From positions 121,329 to 149,950 of the forward strand of contig BFEA01001156.1 in NCBI GenBank assembly GCA_003427395.1: a stretch of DNA of 28,622 bases. The letters run 5' to 3'. A program made the position numbers and the translations under genes. Under the pieces are notes generated by a model. That model had not been told where the DNA came from. It saw only the letters and a program-made list of their open reading frames with translations, and made no database searches. Of the stretch, positions 1-8,418 are shown one piece after another (positions within the stretch are counted from its first letter, which is position 1; each line of letters starts with the position of its first letter). The DNA comes from Chara braunii. Lineage: Eukaryota; Streptophyta; Charophyceae; Charales; Characeae.

Positions 1-59
<59 letters not shown>
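1..59. repeat. (AC)n microsatellite
   Basis: An uninterrupted AC dinucleotide run fills the window's left edge, so its true length is unknown. Confidence 0.98.
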
Positions 60-60
<1 letters not shown>

Positions 61-61
<1 letters not shown>

Positions 62-431
62 CATAGTTTGAGTAAGTCAACCACATTCAGGGGTGTCGCT
101 AACTCAGGGTGATGTGGTGAGTCCTTATCCATCAGTCAAATGAATCTTGGGCAGACTGTCAGCATGAATGATCTAGTGAGTTGGTGAAAGTCCGACGAAA
201 CAGTCTAGCACATTCATGCATTTTTTTTTGCGGTTAGCGGATAGGACAACACACAACAAGTGTGCCAATGTATATTTCCATTTTCTAGCGGTAGATTTGA
301 ATCTACTGCTATAACATTGAAATATACACTGCCACACTTTTTTTTTTTTTTTTTTTTGTCATATTCACTGTACACTAAAAAAAAACATGACTGTGTCAGA
401 TTGTTTTGTCGGACTTTACCTTTTCTGTGCC

Positions 432-462
<31 letters not shown>

Positions 463-477
463 CCCCTAACATCTGTC
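61..477. other. Noncoding stretch with two poly(T) tracts
   Basis: No credible gene is seen. The stretch holds a 20-nt T run at 338-357 and a 30-nt T run at 433-462. Open frames here are poly-Phe artefacts of those runs. The first run is flanked by imperfect direct repeats (322-337 and 361-375) and may be a poly(A)-only retro-insertion. The second has no flanking duplication that I can see. Confidence 0.6.
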
Positions 478-562
478 TTAGGAAATGTCCTCGGCCATGT
501 CCCTGAGGACAGGTGGAAGGAAGAGCCCCAATTCCCTTACAAGCCACAAGGAAAATTCCTTG
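478..562 (+). repeat. Dispersed repeat, inverted copy of 5985-6067
   Basis: This segment aligns, with small gaps, to the reverse complement of 5985-6067. Shared blocks include GGAAATGT, TCGG-CCA-GTCCC-GAG and ACAGGTGG. By eye the identity is around 70 percent over roughly 75 bp. Inside it a short foldback occurs: CCACAAGGAA and TTCCTTGTGG separated by two bases. The family is unknown. Confidence 0.55.
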
Positions 563-1938
563 TGGCGCAAGGAACTCGTAAGGAGTGTCTAACGACGCCC
601 GAAGTCCTTGGAAAAATTTTCGGTTTTCGGTGTCATCATTACATCGCGTCCTAATTCGATGGGTCCCAAGGAAAACCCTTGGAGGTCACCGGCAGCCCAT
701 TTAATACCCATACACGTGGCCACGGGGTTGGATGCCCCTCATCTTGGTGGGATGCTTGTGTGTACTTGGGCGTGGTTCAAGGGCAGCGGCGGGGAGGCCT
801 ACCGAGATGAAGAAAATAAAAGGGCGCCGTCATCCCGTTTCGAATTTCCAAATTTTGAACCCTCCGTTGTGACACATCCACGCCAGAGGTATCCTTATGG
901 CTGAACGAGAGATTGGGTCGAAACATCGGTGCGGAGGAGTGATGGCGGTCATGGCTTAAAATGCGGGCATTGAAACGTTGGGTGACGTAGCGTGTTTGCG
1001 TATTTCTTCTCTGTTGTGATGTCACATTCGTGTTCCGCATGCTCTTCGGGCCATCACAACTGAGTGTGATTGTAATACTTTCGTGAAACATGGAGAGTGT
1101 GAGCGCGATTTCGATTGACGTGCAGAAGGTGCAGTGAGGTTGCTGATGGGCGAACGAGTGATGGGCCCTTGCGCATTGGAAGCCCAAACATTGAAGGGAG
1201 AGCTCCTGGGTGGCGCGAAGGCATTAACGACATTAGAGAGAAACACAGTGGTCACAATTGTGTAAATCGTCACTATGTGTTATCGCATTGAGAGAACGAC
1301 AACTCCCCTGATAAAAGGACAGGAGGGACATGGGAGGATATCCGGCAGGTTGCCGACGAGGCGGAGGGCTACTACAAGGAGAAACTGCGGTGTGGAGTAG
1401 TGAATGTCGTGCATTGGCTGTCCGCTGGAGGTTTCCTGCTTGTCCATCGTCGTCTTCCTCATCGTTCCTCACAACGGCGCACACATGGAGCAACACGATG
1501 AGGAGCAGTAGAAGAGTGGCCAGCAGCAGGAGCAGGAACCGCCGGAGGACGTCTGCCATTAACCGCAACACGCGAGGTATGTACCAAACAAAGCTTACAT
1601 CAATGCGCCGGACAATACCCAACAAAACACGCTAGGCATATGACTGCAATCAGCCGACCGTGCTTTAACATCGTGTGTAGAAAAATAAAAAAATTTGACC
1701 GCTGGACTCCATGGCGGCGACGTGTGCACGAAAAATCCCGCTTCATGAAATGCCTTGCAGCTGAAGAACCACACCCATGCATTTCGGCACCAACGGTAAG
1801 GTGGAAGGCCGTTGATGGCCCGTTGGGTACGAGAGGCCGGCGATGTCCGCCCAATGGACCACAAACGGCGTGTGCACCAACATCCACTCCAAATTCTCCT
1901 ATCAGGCCTGACTCGAGAACACTCCATCAATCGTGGCT
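563..1938. other. Unassigned region without a convincing gene
   Basis: Several overlapping open frames of about 60-136 codons exist on both strands, but none shows a recognisable domain or consistent coding signature. One minus-strand frame (1233-1559) is listed separately because it begins with a plausible membrane anchor. A foldback CCCAAGG/CCCTTGG lies near 664-684. Confidence 0.5.
1233..1559 (-). CDS. Candidate small membrane-anchored or secreted protein (weak)
   Basis: I do not recognise this frame. Its first ATG, at 1559-1557, gives about 108 residues beginning MADVLRR. A very Leu-rich hydrophobic stretch follows (about residues 8-28, with LLLLLATLLLLLIVLL), then an acidic patch (NDEEDDDGQ) and a Pro/Arg segment with five Cys in the C-terminal half. 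The layout resembles a signal-anchored peptide. However, the Leu run comes from CAG/GAG-type simple sequence on the plus strand, which produces such frames by chance. No splice sites, poly(A) signal or homologue can be established. The frame stays open upstream of the ATG, so the start is uncertain. Confidence 0.18.
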   Translation of the reverse strand: MADVLRRFLLLLLATLLLLLIVLLHVCAVVRNDEEDDDGQAGNLQRTANARHSLLHTAVSPCSSPPPRRQPAGYPPMSLLSFYQGSCRSLNAITHSDDLHNCDHCVSL

Positions 1939-1975
1939 CCTTTAACCCAAGGGACCTCGTGAGGACCCCTTGTAT
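1939..1975. repeat. Degenerate copy of the 46-bp palindrome at 6214
   Basis: The core CCCAAGGGACCTCGTGAGG is shared exactly with the palindrome at 6214-6259. The right arm has diverged (ACCCCTTG in place of TCCCTTGG). The two copies show that this palindrome belongs to a dispersed family. Confidence 0.6.
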
Positions 1976-2034
1976 CCAACAATGTTTTGGATGGGGATTC
2001 TGAGGAACCCATGAAATTCACCTGCAAGGTTTTT

Positions 2035-2252
2035 TACTTTTTTTTTTTGGAAAACGAATCTCCATCTATTGGTTGGGGAGCAACACCTGCTGGAAACCGG
2101 GTCCAACGTCCCAAAGATACAACCATATCCTCACAAATTGGCACAAACTGGGAACCGGGCCCAGCGTCCGATAACGAGTACGTTCAGAAAACTCATCAGA
2201 AAATTTCATGAAAATGAGACTAGGAACTACTAGAAAATCTAATTGGCCAAAA
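2035..2252 (+). repeat. Dispersed repeat unit, modules A then B
   Basis: Module A (about 2035-2180) begins with a T run and contains CCATCTATTGG and GGGGAGCAACACCTGCTGG. Module B (about 2183-2252) begins TTCAGAAAACTCAT and ends near AATTGGCC. The same modules recur at 3003-3265 in the order B-A-B, all on the same strand. This looks like a fragmented tandem array or the edges of one mobile element. No coding content is recognised. Confidence 0.7.
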
Positions 2253-3002
2253 TTTAGAACATTCAACAAGCTTTAGAAAAATATAAGAGCAGAGGGGACG
2301 AGATAAAAACTGCCTACTATCCTAAATTCCCCCTTCCAACAGATGGGGCGTAAGTCCAAATTTCCAATCCACTTACCAGAGCACACATGATCCCATACCC
2401 CCCTTCTGCTAGGGTAACAGGGCACCACTGTGACAACTTTTCCCAGTACCGATCAACCTAGCTCTGACGGACGGGAAGTGCCTTCCTCCCTCGACAAATC
2501 CCTTAGTGGCAAGCCCCTAAGCAGGTTAGAGGGTCAATAGCCCAGCGCGAACTTCGTCGGACGATCTGGTTATGCCTTCCACCCTCGACATAAATTCACA
2601 GGCCTCAACCTCCCCCCGGTTTACAGAGCAGGGTTCCAGCACCGGCCTGTGTCGTCCCAACATCGTCCTTCTGCCTACTTATCCTAACAAACAACCTTTT
2701 TCTGTTGAAAATCCCCTTTCTGCCTTCCTTAAATTCTAGCTTTCCCCCCCTTCGGCTCACTGTGTAGCCATTGAAGTCACTCCTTTCCTCAAAAACCAAA
2801 CACCCTACTAAAAGCAGCCACCCCCTTTGCCTCCTCTCCCTACCCGCCAGTACTGATCCGACCCTAAATCAGTCTGGTTAAGAGAAAACAGTCCCCCAAT
2901 ACCGCCTCCCCCCTCCAAGAATAACACCTCCCTCCTTGTGAAACCCTCACGGGGGGAGGCTCCAACCCATAAGGAAGACCTCACAGATATACACAGCAAG
3001 CC
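2253..3002. other. C-rich unassigned DNA between repeat copies
   Basis: No gene or named element is seen. The plus strand is pyrimidine-rich, especially at 2730-2930, which keeps spurious Gly-rich frames open on the minus strand. It separates the A-B repeat copy from the B-A-B copy and could be the interior of one larger element. Confidence 0.4.
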
Positions 3003-3265
3003 TTCAGAAAACTCATACGAAAATTTTATGAAAATGAGACTAGGAATTACTAGAGAATCTTTTTTTTTTTCTTAACAACTCCATCTATTGGTGGGGAGCA
3101 ACACCTGCTGGAAATTGGGTCCAGCGTCCCATACATACAACCATTACCGCACAAATTGACACGAACTGCGAACCGGGCCCAACGTCCCATAACGGATGCA
3201 TTCAAAAGATTCATCATTAGAAACCTACTAAAAAATCCAATTGGCCTAAGAATAGTATTTGAAAA
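3003..3265 (+). repeat. Dispersed repeat unit, modules B-A-B
   Basis: 3003-3060 repeats module B of 2183-2243 with few differences (shared GAAAATGAGACTAGGAA). 3061-3190 repeats module A (shared GGGGAGCAACACCTGCTGGAA). About 3203-3260 carries a more diverged second B (shared AATTGGCC). The offset from the first pair is about 820 bp for module B. Confidence 0.7.
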
Positions 3266-3344
3266 TTAAGATACCGGGGCCATTACCCAACCTTGGCTCA
3301 GAGAAATTAGAGCAGCTACCCCACCATTTTTTTTCCAAAACCAA

Positions 3345-3438
3345 CAAGTGCAACAGTTCTGTCTTCGTCATCGAAAGGGAGGTCCCGTGAGACCACCAAG
3401 TGCAACAGTTCTGTCTTCGTCATCGAAGGGGAGGTCCC
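3345..3438 (+). repeat. Two-copy tandem repeat, 52-bp period
   Basis: A 42-bp segment starting CAAGTGCAACAGTTCTGTC and ending GGTCCC occurs at 3345-3386 and again at 3397-3438, with one substitution. A 10-bp spacer separates them. Near-identity points to a recent duplication. Confidence 0.9.
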
Positions 3439-3532
3439 AGGTACGTTCTGATGAAGTCAGCTGACCACGGCCGGTACCCATCGAGACTCTGCTCAATTCC
3501 AATCGCATCCGTGCTCAACCGCCCCCATCCGA

Positions 3533-4188
3533 ATCCCCTTCACCCGCTCCAACTCCGTCCTAGTAAAGGGTTCGAAAGACCATATCCTCAATACGAGGCA
3601 GACACAATCCTCATCCTGCAATCTCCTGCCCCCTCGGAGATTCATGTCTCTGTCTTCGAAAGGGTAAGTCAGCGCTGCCTGAGGCCAATCGCACCATGAT
3701 GATCCCTCATCAGCCGGTACCCATCCGACAACTAAAGCTGCCCATGCCAATCGCATCTAATGAAAGATCCCCCAACCGGTACCCCTCAGACGACCTGATT
3801 CAACCCTCTCTCCGTCCTCACGAAGAGTCATCTCATGCCATTTACCCTCCACCTTGAACAGATCCCCCAAAAACCAACAGAACCTCCACTCACCTATCCC
3901 CCCTTCGCCTCCCCAACTTCGTCCTAGTAAAGAGTTTGAAAGACCATGTTCTCAACAAGAGCCAGACACAATCCTCATCCTGCAATCTCCTTCCCCGTCG
4001 GAAATTCCAGTCTCCGTCTTCGAGGGAGTGAGCTTGCACTGCCTGAGGTGAATCGCATCAAAGTAAACCCTCATCAGCCGGTACCCATCCGACAACCAAA
4101 GCTGCCCGGCGCCAATCACATCCAATGAACGTTCCCCTAGCCAGGACCCCTCAGACAGCCCCGATGCCACCCTCTCTCCGTCCTCACA
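3533..4188 (+). repeat. Two-copy direct repeat, ~364-bp period
   Basis: 3533-3827 and 3897-4188 align over about 290 bp with scattered substitutions and few indels. Shared blocks include CGTCCTAGTAAAG, GACACAATCCTCATCCTGCA, CATCAGCCGGTACCCATCCG and CCTCTCTCCGTCCTCAC. In one plus-strand frame both copies stay open across the first ~46 codons, with a common core DTILILQSP and SEI-VSVFE. Just after it, copy 1 has a donor-like AGGGTAAGT and copy 2 the corresponding GTGAGC. The repeat may derive from an exon or from non-coding DNA. No protein family is recognised. Confidence 0.8.
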
Positions 4189-4189
4189 A

Positions 4190-4850
4190 TACGAATTTAC
4201 TAAATTTTAGAAATGAATTTTAGCCAATTATTTGAGACCATCTCAGACAAAATCCTCAAAAAAATAGTCGTGAGACCCTTAGAAACTAAAAACAGATGTG
4301 GACTGAGTATAAGATTGAAGATCCATTGAAAAACAATCCAGTAAATTTCCTAGAGTTTAAAGACAAGCTACAAATTTATAGGAATATACCATCAGATGCC
4401 CTAAGTAGGACTTTCGACCAATACTATGAAGCTTGAAAAATCAATCAAAATTAACCTGTGATTGGAAATAAGATCCGATAGGAATTGATTATCCAAATTG
4501 GAATGACGAAATTTACGAAAGATCGTACGAAATTTAGGATTGGATATTCATGAAGGATTTTCGAATCAGGATCCCAAACCGTGGTTTGAGAAACGTTAGC
4601 AAAGCTGTATGGCACGAAAAATTAAGGAAGGAAAATTGTAAAAATGAATCAACAATCAATAGAGAAATTCACTAAGACAATAAACGTACCCAATCAGATT
4701 AGTTCTTCGGGAATTTGAGATCGAAACAATCCTCTTATGAGCAAATCTAGATTAGAAAATCAGGGTTATTTAAGGGTAAAATTTATGAAAATCTATGAAA
4801 AACGATAGCAAAATGATTAGAGAACGATTAGAAAATTCATCACATCTCGA
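4190..4850. other. AT-rich unassigned DNA
   Basis: The stretch is clearly A/T-rich with frequent stops in all frames. No gene, hairpin or repeat of note was found. Confidence 0.5.
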
Positions 4851-4852
4851 GC

Positions 4853-5600
4853 ATGGCAGAAGCAGAGCAGAATCTTTCCACTCCTCGAGCTCACCCCTCT
4901 TCCTCCAAAAACCACCTATTACCTTCATCCCCTCAAACCCTACCCCTCATCATTTCCGGGAAACTGCTAGTTCACAGGCATAGACGATACACTAACACTG
5001 AAAACAAATTCGACAATCGTCAAAAACGACAGTGTGGCTGCTCCTTACCAGACCTGTTAGTAAGTCACCACAGGGAGTTCAAGCGTACAAAACTAATACC
5101 CTACTTGAGGAAGGGGGGGAGAGCTCGAAAAATAGAACAGTTAAGGAGAAGCCACAGCATCAATCCGCTGAAAGGCATGACTAAACTAGAGGTTCCTTGT
5201 CTCCGTGCTCCCTCCTGCTACTATGATGCCTATTGTTACAACGACCGCTACAGGACGAAGACGCGTGAGAGATTAGATAAAATTTCGTCGAAATCACCTC
5301 GCATAATGGAGCAACGCAGCACGTGTTGTCTTCCATATCTCCTGCGCCCGCCCAGACGGCCTCTTGGGCACGCTCAGACGCCCTCTTGAGCCCGCTCAGA
5401 CGCTCTCCTGGGCACACGCTCCACCGCGCCAGGTTCCCGACCGCGCCATCGCCCGTGCTTCGCCCCACTGCGCCGCCACCCGCCATTTCCAATCGCCAGT
5501 GTGAAAACGATGGTGGGAACCGGTTCAGGGTTGGGCGCAGCGCTCCCGGTAGCGAGGTTTTTCACATTCATTCAAGGAATTTGGTGAATTATGACGCGGT
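4853..5600. other. Unassigned GC-richer region with overlapping open frames
   Basis: A plus-strand frame from an ATG at 4853 runs 178 codons to 5389, but the predicted protein is low-complexity-like, matches no family I know, and overlaps other open frames. It also crosses the 22-bp tandem repeat at 5349-5414, whose unit is not a multiple of three. I do not call a gene here. Confidence 0.4.
5349..5414 (+). repeat. Three 22-bp tandem repeats
   Basis: Units at 5349-5370, 5371-5392 and 5393-5414 share CGC-CAGACG-C-CT-TTG-GC. Each differs from the others at a few positions. Confidence 0.9.
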
Positions 5601-5960
5601 GTAACGACGCCTATTTCCTGAAAGAGGATTTCCAAGAAGGGTCTAACCAAGCCCTTATGCTGATTCTTCATTTCCTACAGTCTATCTTCGTAGTCTGCGG
5701 CCAGAAAATGAAAATTCGGGTACGTGGGACTTGGCCCGGACATGTCACGGTTCTGGCTGCTACGGGATTCCCCGTATGCCTACAATTAGGAGTAGTGGTA
5801 GGTACGTAGTGTGAGGTGAAATTGAGAGAAGAATATAGCTTTTGAAAAAAAAAGGATGTCCTCAAGGATCAAAGTTGAATTTTGAAATGGACTTCTGAAT
5901 TTTGAGGGAAAAACAAAAAAAAACAGATGATGTATAATATGACATATTCTGGGTCTCATA
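5600..5960. other. Unassigned DNA
   Basis: No supported gene is visible. Short A runs occur near 5844-5852 and 5915-5923. Confidence 0.4.
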
Positions 5961-5984
5961 GCAGACCTATCCTCAGGGGCCCGA

Positions 5985-6067
5985 AGGAAGTTTCCTTGGG
6001 GGTTTTCAAGGAAATTCCCGCCATCGTCCCACCTGTTCTCGGGGACGTGGCCCGATTACATTTCCTT
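5985..6067 (-). repeat. Dispersed repeat, inverted partner of 478-562
   Basis: Read on the minus strand, this segment matches 478-562 (shared GGAAATGT, CCACGTCCCCGAG versus CCATGTCCCTGAG, and ACAGGTGG). The copies lie about 5.5 kb apart in opposite orientation. Confidence 0.55.
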
Positions 6068-6213
6068 CGAACGATATCAGACAAGAAAAAAGAAAAGAAA
6101 AGAAAAAATCAAATGTGTTTGAGGCCTTCAGCCAATAGGGTGCCGCCACGATCCAGATTCTCTGTTGTAACGTCTCTCTACCCATGTGCCCGCTCCTATC
6201 CGTGAAACGCGGA

Positions 6214-6259
6214 TTCCTTTTGCCCAAGGGACCTCGTGAGGTCCCTTGGGCAAAAGGAA
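6214..6259. repeat. Perfect 46-bp palindrome
   Basis: The left arm is 6214-6235, the two-base centre is GT at 6236-6237, and the right arm is 6238-6259. The arms are 22 bp and fully complementary, with core CCCAAGGGACCTC. A degenerate relative lies at 1939-1975. It may be the collapsed inverted termini of a small foldback transposon. Confidence 0.95.
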
Positions 6260-6360
6260 GAAATGGCCGAGGTGCACCGGTGGTGGGTCTGCGGGTAGGG
6301 CTAGCGCCGGGCATAACTTGGTAGCAGGTTCACCTTCTCTGTGTCTCCGTTCCTGCTCCG

Positions 6361-6743
6361 GATTTAAACCTGCGATCTACCAACTGGTCCGGGTCGCTGG
6401 CACTACGGTACAGTTACCTGAAGAAAACCGACAGCCTTTTCGCACTCGGCGAGGTCCGCCATGGGGGCCACCGTGCATATCCCAGGGAAGTATGTGGTGT
6501 TCGGATTTGAGCCTGCAATCTGCCAACTGGTCTCGGCCGCTGGGACTACGGTACAGTTAGCGGACGAAAACAGCCATAATTTGAGTGGTTTTCACACTCC
6601 GCGAGGCCGGCCATGGTGGTCACCCTGCATATCCAGGGAAGTATGTGGGTGTCAGATTTGAGCCTGCGGTCTACCAACTGGTCTGGGCCGCTGGCACTAC
6701 GGCACAGTGGCCTGAAGAAAACCCACAGCCATAATTCTTGCGT

Positions 6744-6817
<74 letters not shown>

Positions 6818-6860
6818 CCTTGCGTGGTTTTCACACTCCGCGAGGCCCGAGGTCCGTGAC
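6361..6860 (+). repeat. Three-copy tandem repeat (~143-151 bp) with tRNA-like boxes
   Basis: Copies begin at 6361, 6504 and 6655, each with GATTT-A-CCTGC--TCT-CCAACTGGTC followed by GCTGG-ACTACGG-ACAGT. Copy 3 is split by a 73-nt T run. On the minus strand each copy contains CAGTTGGTAGA, like a tRNA D-arm/A box, only a few bases from GGTTTAAATCC or GGCTCAAATCT, like a tRNA B box. The normal anticodon arm is missing, so these are not tRNA genes. They may be remnants of a tRNA-derived sequence. Confidence 0.85.
6745..6817 (-). mobile_element. Poly(A)-only retro-insertion with target-site duplication
   Basis: A pure run of 73 T (73 A on the minus strand) interrupts tandem copy 3. The 8-mer CTTGCGTG lies immediately before it (6737-6744) and again one base after it (6819-6826). 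Removing the run and one duplicate restores the sequence seen in copy 2 (CATAATT...GTGGTTTTCACACTCC). This is the signature of target-primed reverse transcription that copied only the poly(A) tail. Confidence 0.7.
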
Positions 6861-6980
6861 ACGTTTTCAACGCAACCAGTCTCGCGTATCCTGCTTTTAC
6901 GAACTGTATTACTTTCCCAATGTAATCTGACCGCAAGCACAACCAGACCTGAACGAATCTGACCATAATAACGTCCAGAG

Positions 6981-7154
6981 CTTAGGGCCAGATCCCACTG
7001 GCAAAGAGGATTGGAAGAAATGTCTGAATCTGGACGTGTTTGTGGAAAGGTGCAAAACATTGTGATTGATCTCCTTTTCTGCACCTCTGCGTGGAACCCG
7101 TCCAGATTCAGACATTTCTTCCGATCCTCTTTGCCAGTGGGATCTGGCCCTTAG
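6981..7154. repeat. Near-perfect 174-bp hairpin
   Basis: 6984-7036 and 7101-7152 are inverted copies of about 52 bp differing at one clear position in the core, where a plus-strand RNA would form a G-U pair. The core includes CCAGATCCCACTGGCAAAG and its complement. Pairing continues more loosely inward (GGTGCAAAA against TTTTCTGCACC) to a loop of roughly 15 nt near 7060-7074. It could be a foldback element or a small-RNA precursor. The right arm's end overlaps the following 54-bp tandem. Confidence 0.9.
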
Positions 7155-7257
7155 TAGAAAAATTCATAGCGCGAGTATGCCCTCAACCTTCCCGGATGCG
7201 CTCCTTAGTAGAAAAATTCATAGCGCGAGTATGCCCTCAACCTTCCCGCATGCGCTC
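7150..7257 (+). repeat. Two-copy 54-bp tandem repeat
   Basis: 7150-7203 and 7204-7257 are nearly identical, each starting CTTAGTAGAAAAATTCATAG. They differ by one base (CCCGGATG versus CCCGCATG) plus the last bases. The duplication is recent and directly follows the hairpin. Confidence 0.95.
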
Positions 7258-7462
7258 TCAAATACTCCTCGTGCCTCTCCCGACTTCCTTTAAGATTTAG
7301 ATGTCATGTGTGTTCTAACTTTTCGGAGAAGCTCACACCTGAGTTTCCGATCCTGTCTCGACCCGTAGGATGATAACCGTGGTCACTCTGTTGTTTGAGC
7401 GTGCGGATTAGATAGCGTCTATAATCAGACCCTACTGCTAGATAACCATTTCCAGGAGCTTA

Positions 7463-7522
7463 CTCTCGTCCGCGTAAGGCTGCTCTCTTCCGCGTAAGGC
7501 TGCTCTCGTCCGCGTAAAGCTG
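7463..7522 (+). repeat. Three 20-bp tandem repeats
   Basis: Units at 7463, 7483 and 7503 have consensus CTCTCGTCCGCGTAAGGCTG. The second has T for G at position 6, and the third has A for G at position 17. Confidence 0.95.
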
Positions 7523-8352
7523 CTCTTCAGCAAAGCCGACAGACAGACACGATTGCATGGGTACTCTTTCCATATCCACAGAAGCGCTGTTTCTACTCTA
7601 CTGTTGCTCATCTTCTTCGCATCCTACACCTCCCATGCGTGTGTTCTTGCATCGTACGAAACCACTCCGTTTGTTTGATTGGCAATCGACTAGCGGATCA
7701 TAGGAAGCATTAGGAATGCATAGACGTGTTCGATGACGATTGCTTTTTCCTGCCTGCATGCTCTTAACGTACCAGGACGGCGAGACGATTGCTACCTTGC
7801 TGCGTTCGTACGTTTCCAGCGTGCATGCTCTTAACGTACCAGGACGGAGAGACGACGGTGAGGGAATTTCCTTAACGCTGCTGAACTGACTCCCACCACA
7901 TCTGAAGTCTATGATGCTCGAGCGGTGAACGTACACTCGAGGGGGTGGGACTGTCAGTCTTTTCTGATGCGGGATTTTGTCTGTCCAGGCGACATCTGTG
8001 ATAGCTAGAAGTCGATCTAGACTCCAGCTTCAACTGCATCGGCAGTCTAAAGCAGAGGCGCGATCAGCTTGGCATGACTTGGCAATATTGTACACAAGGA
8101 AAAGAGGTTATGCTTTAGAGGTCCGGAACCCGGTTTCTATACCTTGATTGAGATCTAGAGCGAGAACGGAGCGAGGGATTAGCTAGGACTGCTGCAACTT
8201 CTAGATCCTCCTTCATTGGCTGTCTGTAGAATCGTGTAGATTAGGATGACGCTGGTTTGCAGTATGTGTGGGTGCATAGTGGATGGATAGCCCATCGGAT
8301 TAAAAACGTCTCCGTCCCCGGGGCTGATCCTCAGTCAGCGTCTCTGGTGCTG
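7523..8352. other. Upstream region of the Hsp70-TIM-like gene
   Basis: No gene is supported. It includes a 34-bp direct duplication at 7756-7789 and 7823-7856 (starting GCATGCTCTTAACGTACCAG, 67-bp period). A weak TATA-like ATTAAAAA lies at 8299-8306, about 140 bp before the gene's ATG. The promoter presumably lies here, but the transcription start cannot be placed. Confidence 0.5.
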
Positions 8353-8360
8353 CCACGTGG
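8353..8360. promoter_or_regulatory. G-box (CCACGTGG)
   Basis: This perfect 8-bp palindrome with a CACGTG core is a classic plant bZIP/bHLH site. It lies 84 bp before the ATG of the Hsp70-TIM-like gene. It could be promoter or 5'UTR; occupancy is inferred only from the motif. Confidence 0.45.
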
Positions 8361-8418
8361 AGGGTGTTAGAAAAACAAGGTGACTTTGGAAAATTTCGGA
8401 GCTGCTGAGGAGAAACGC

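Noticed and set aside
4853-5389. 178-codon plus-strand frame with a genuine ATG
   Set aside because: It has no domain, runs into a 22-bp tandem repeat out of codon phase, and lies among other open frames. It is not distinguishable from chance.
6361-6720. Functional tRNA genes on the minus strand
   Set aside because: A-box and B-box-like motifs are only about five bases apart, leaving no anticodon arm, and no acceptor stem pairing is seen.
6613-7084. Proteins with long poly-Phe or poly-Lys runs
   Set aside because: They are produced by the T73 run; the flanks are a tandem repeat and a hairpin.
7150-7522. Regular short repeats considered as a CRISPR-like array
   Set aside because: The units are head-to-tail tandems without unique spacers, and the context is eukaryotic.
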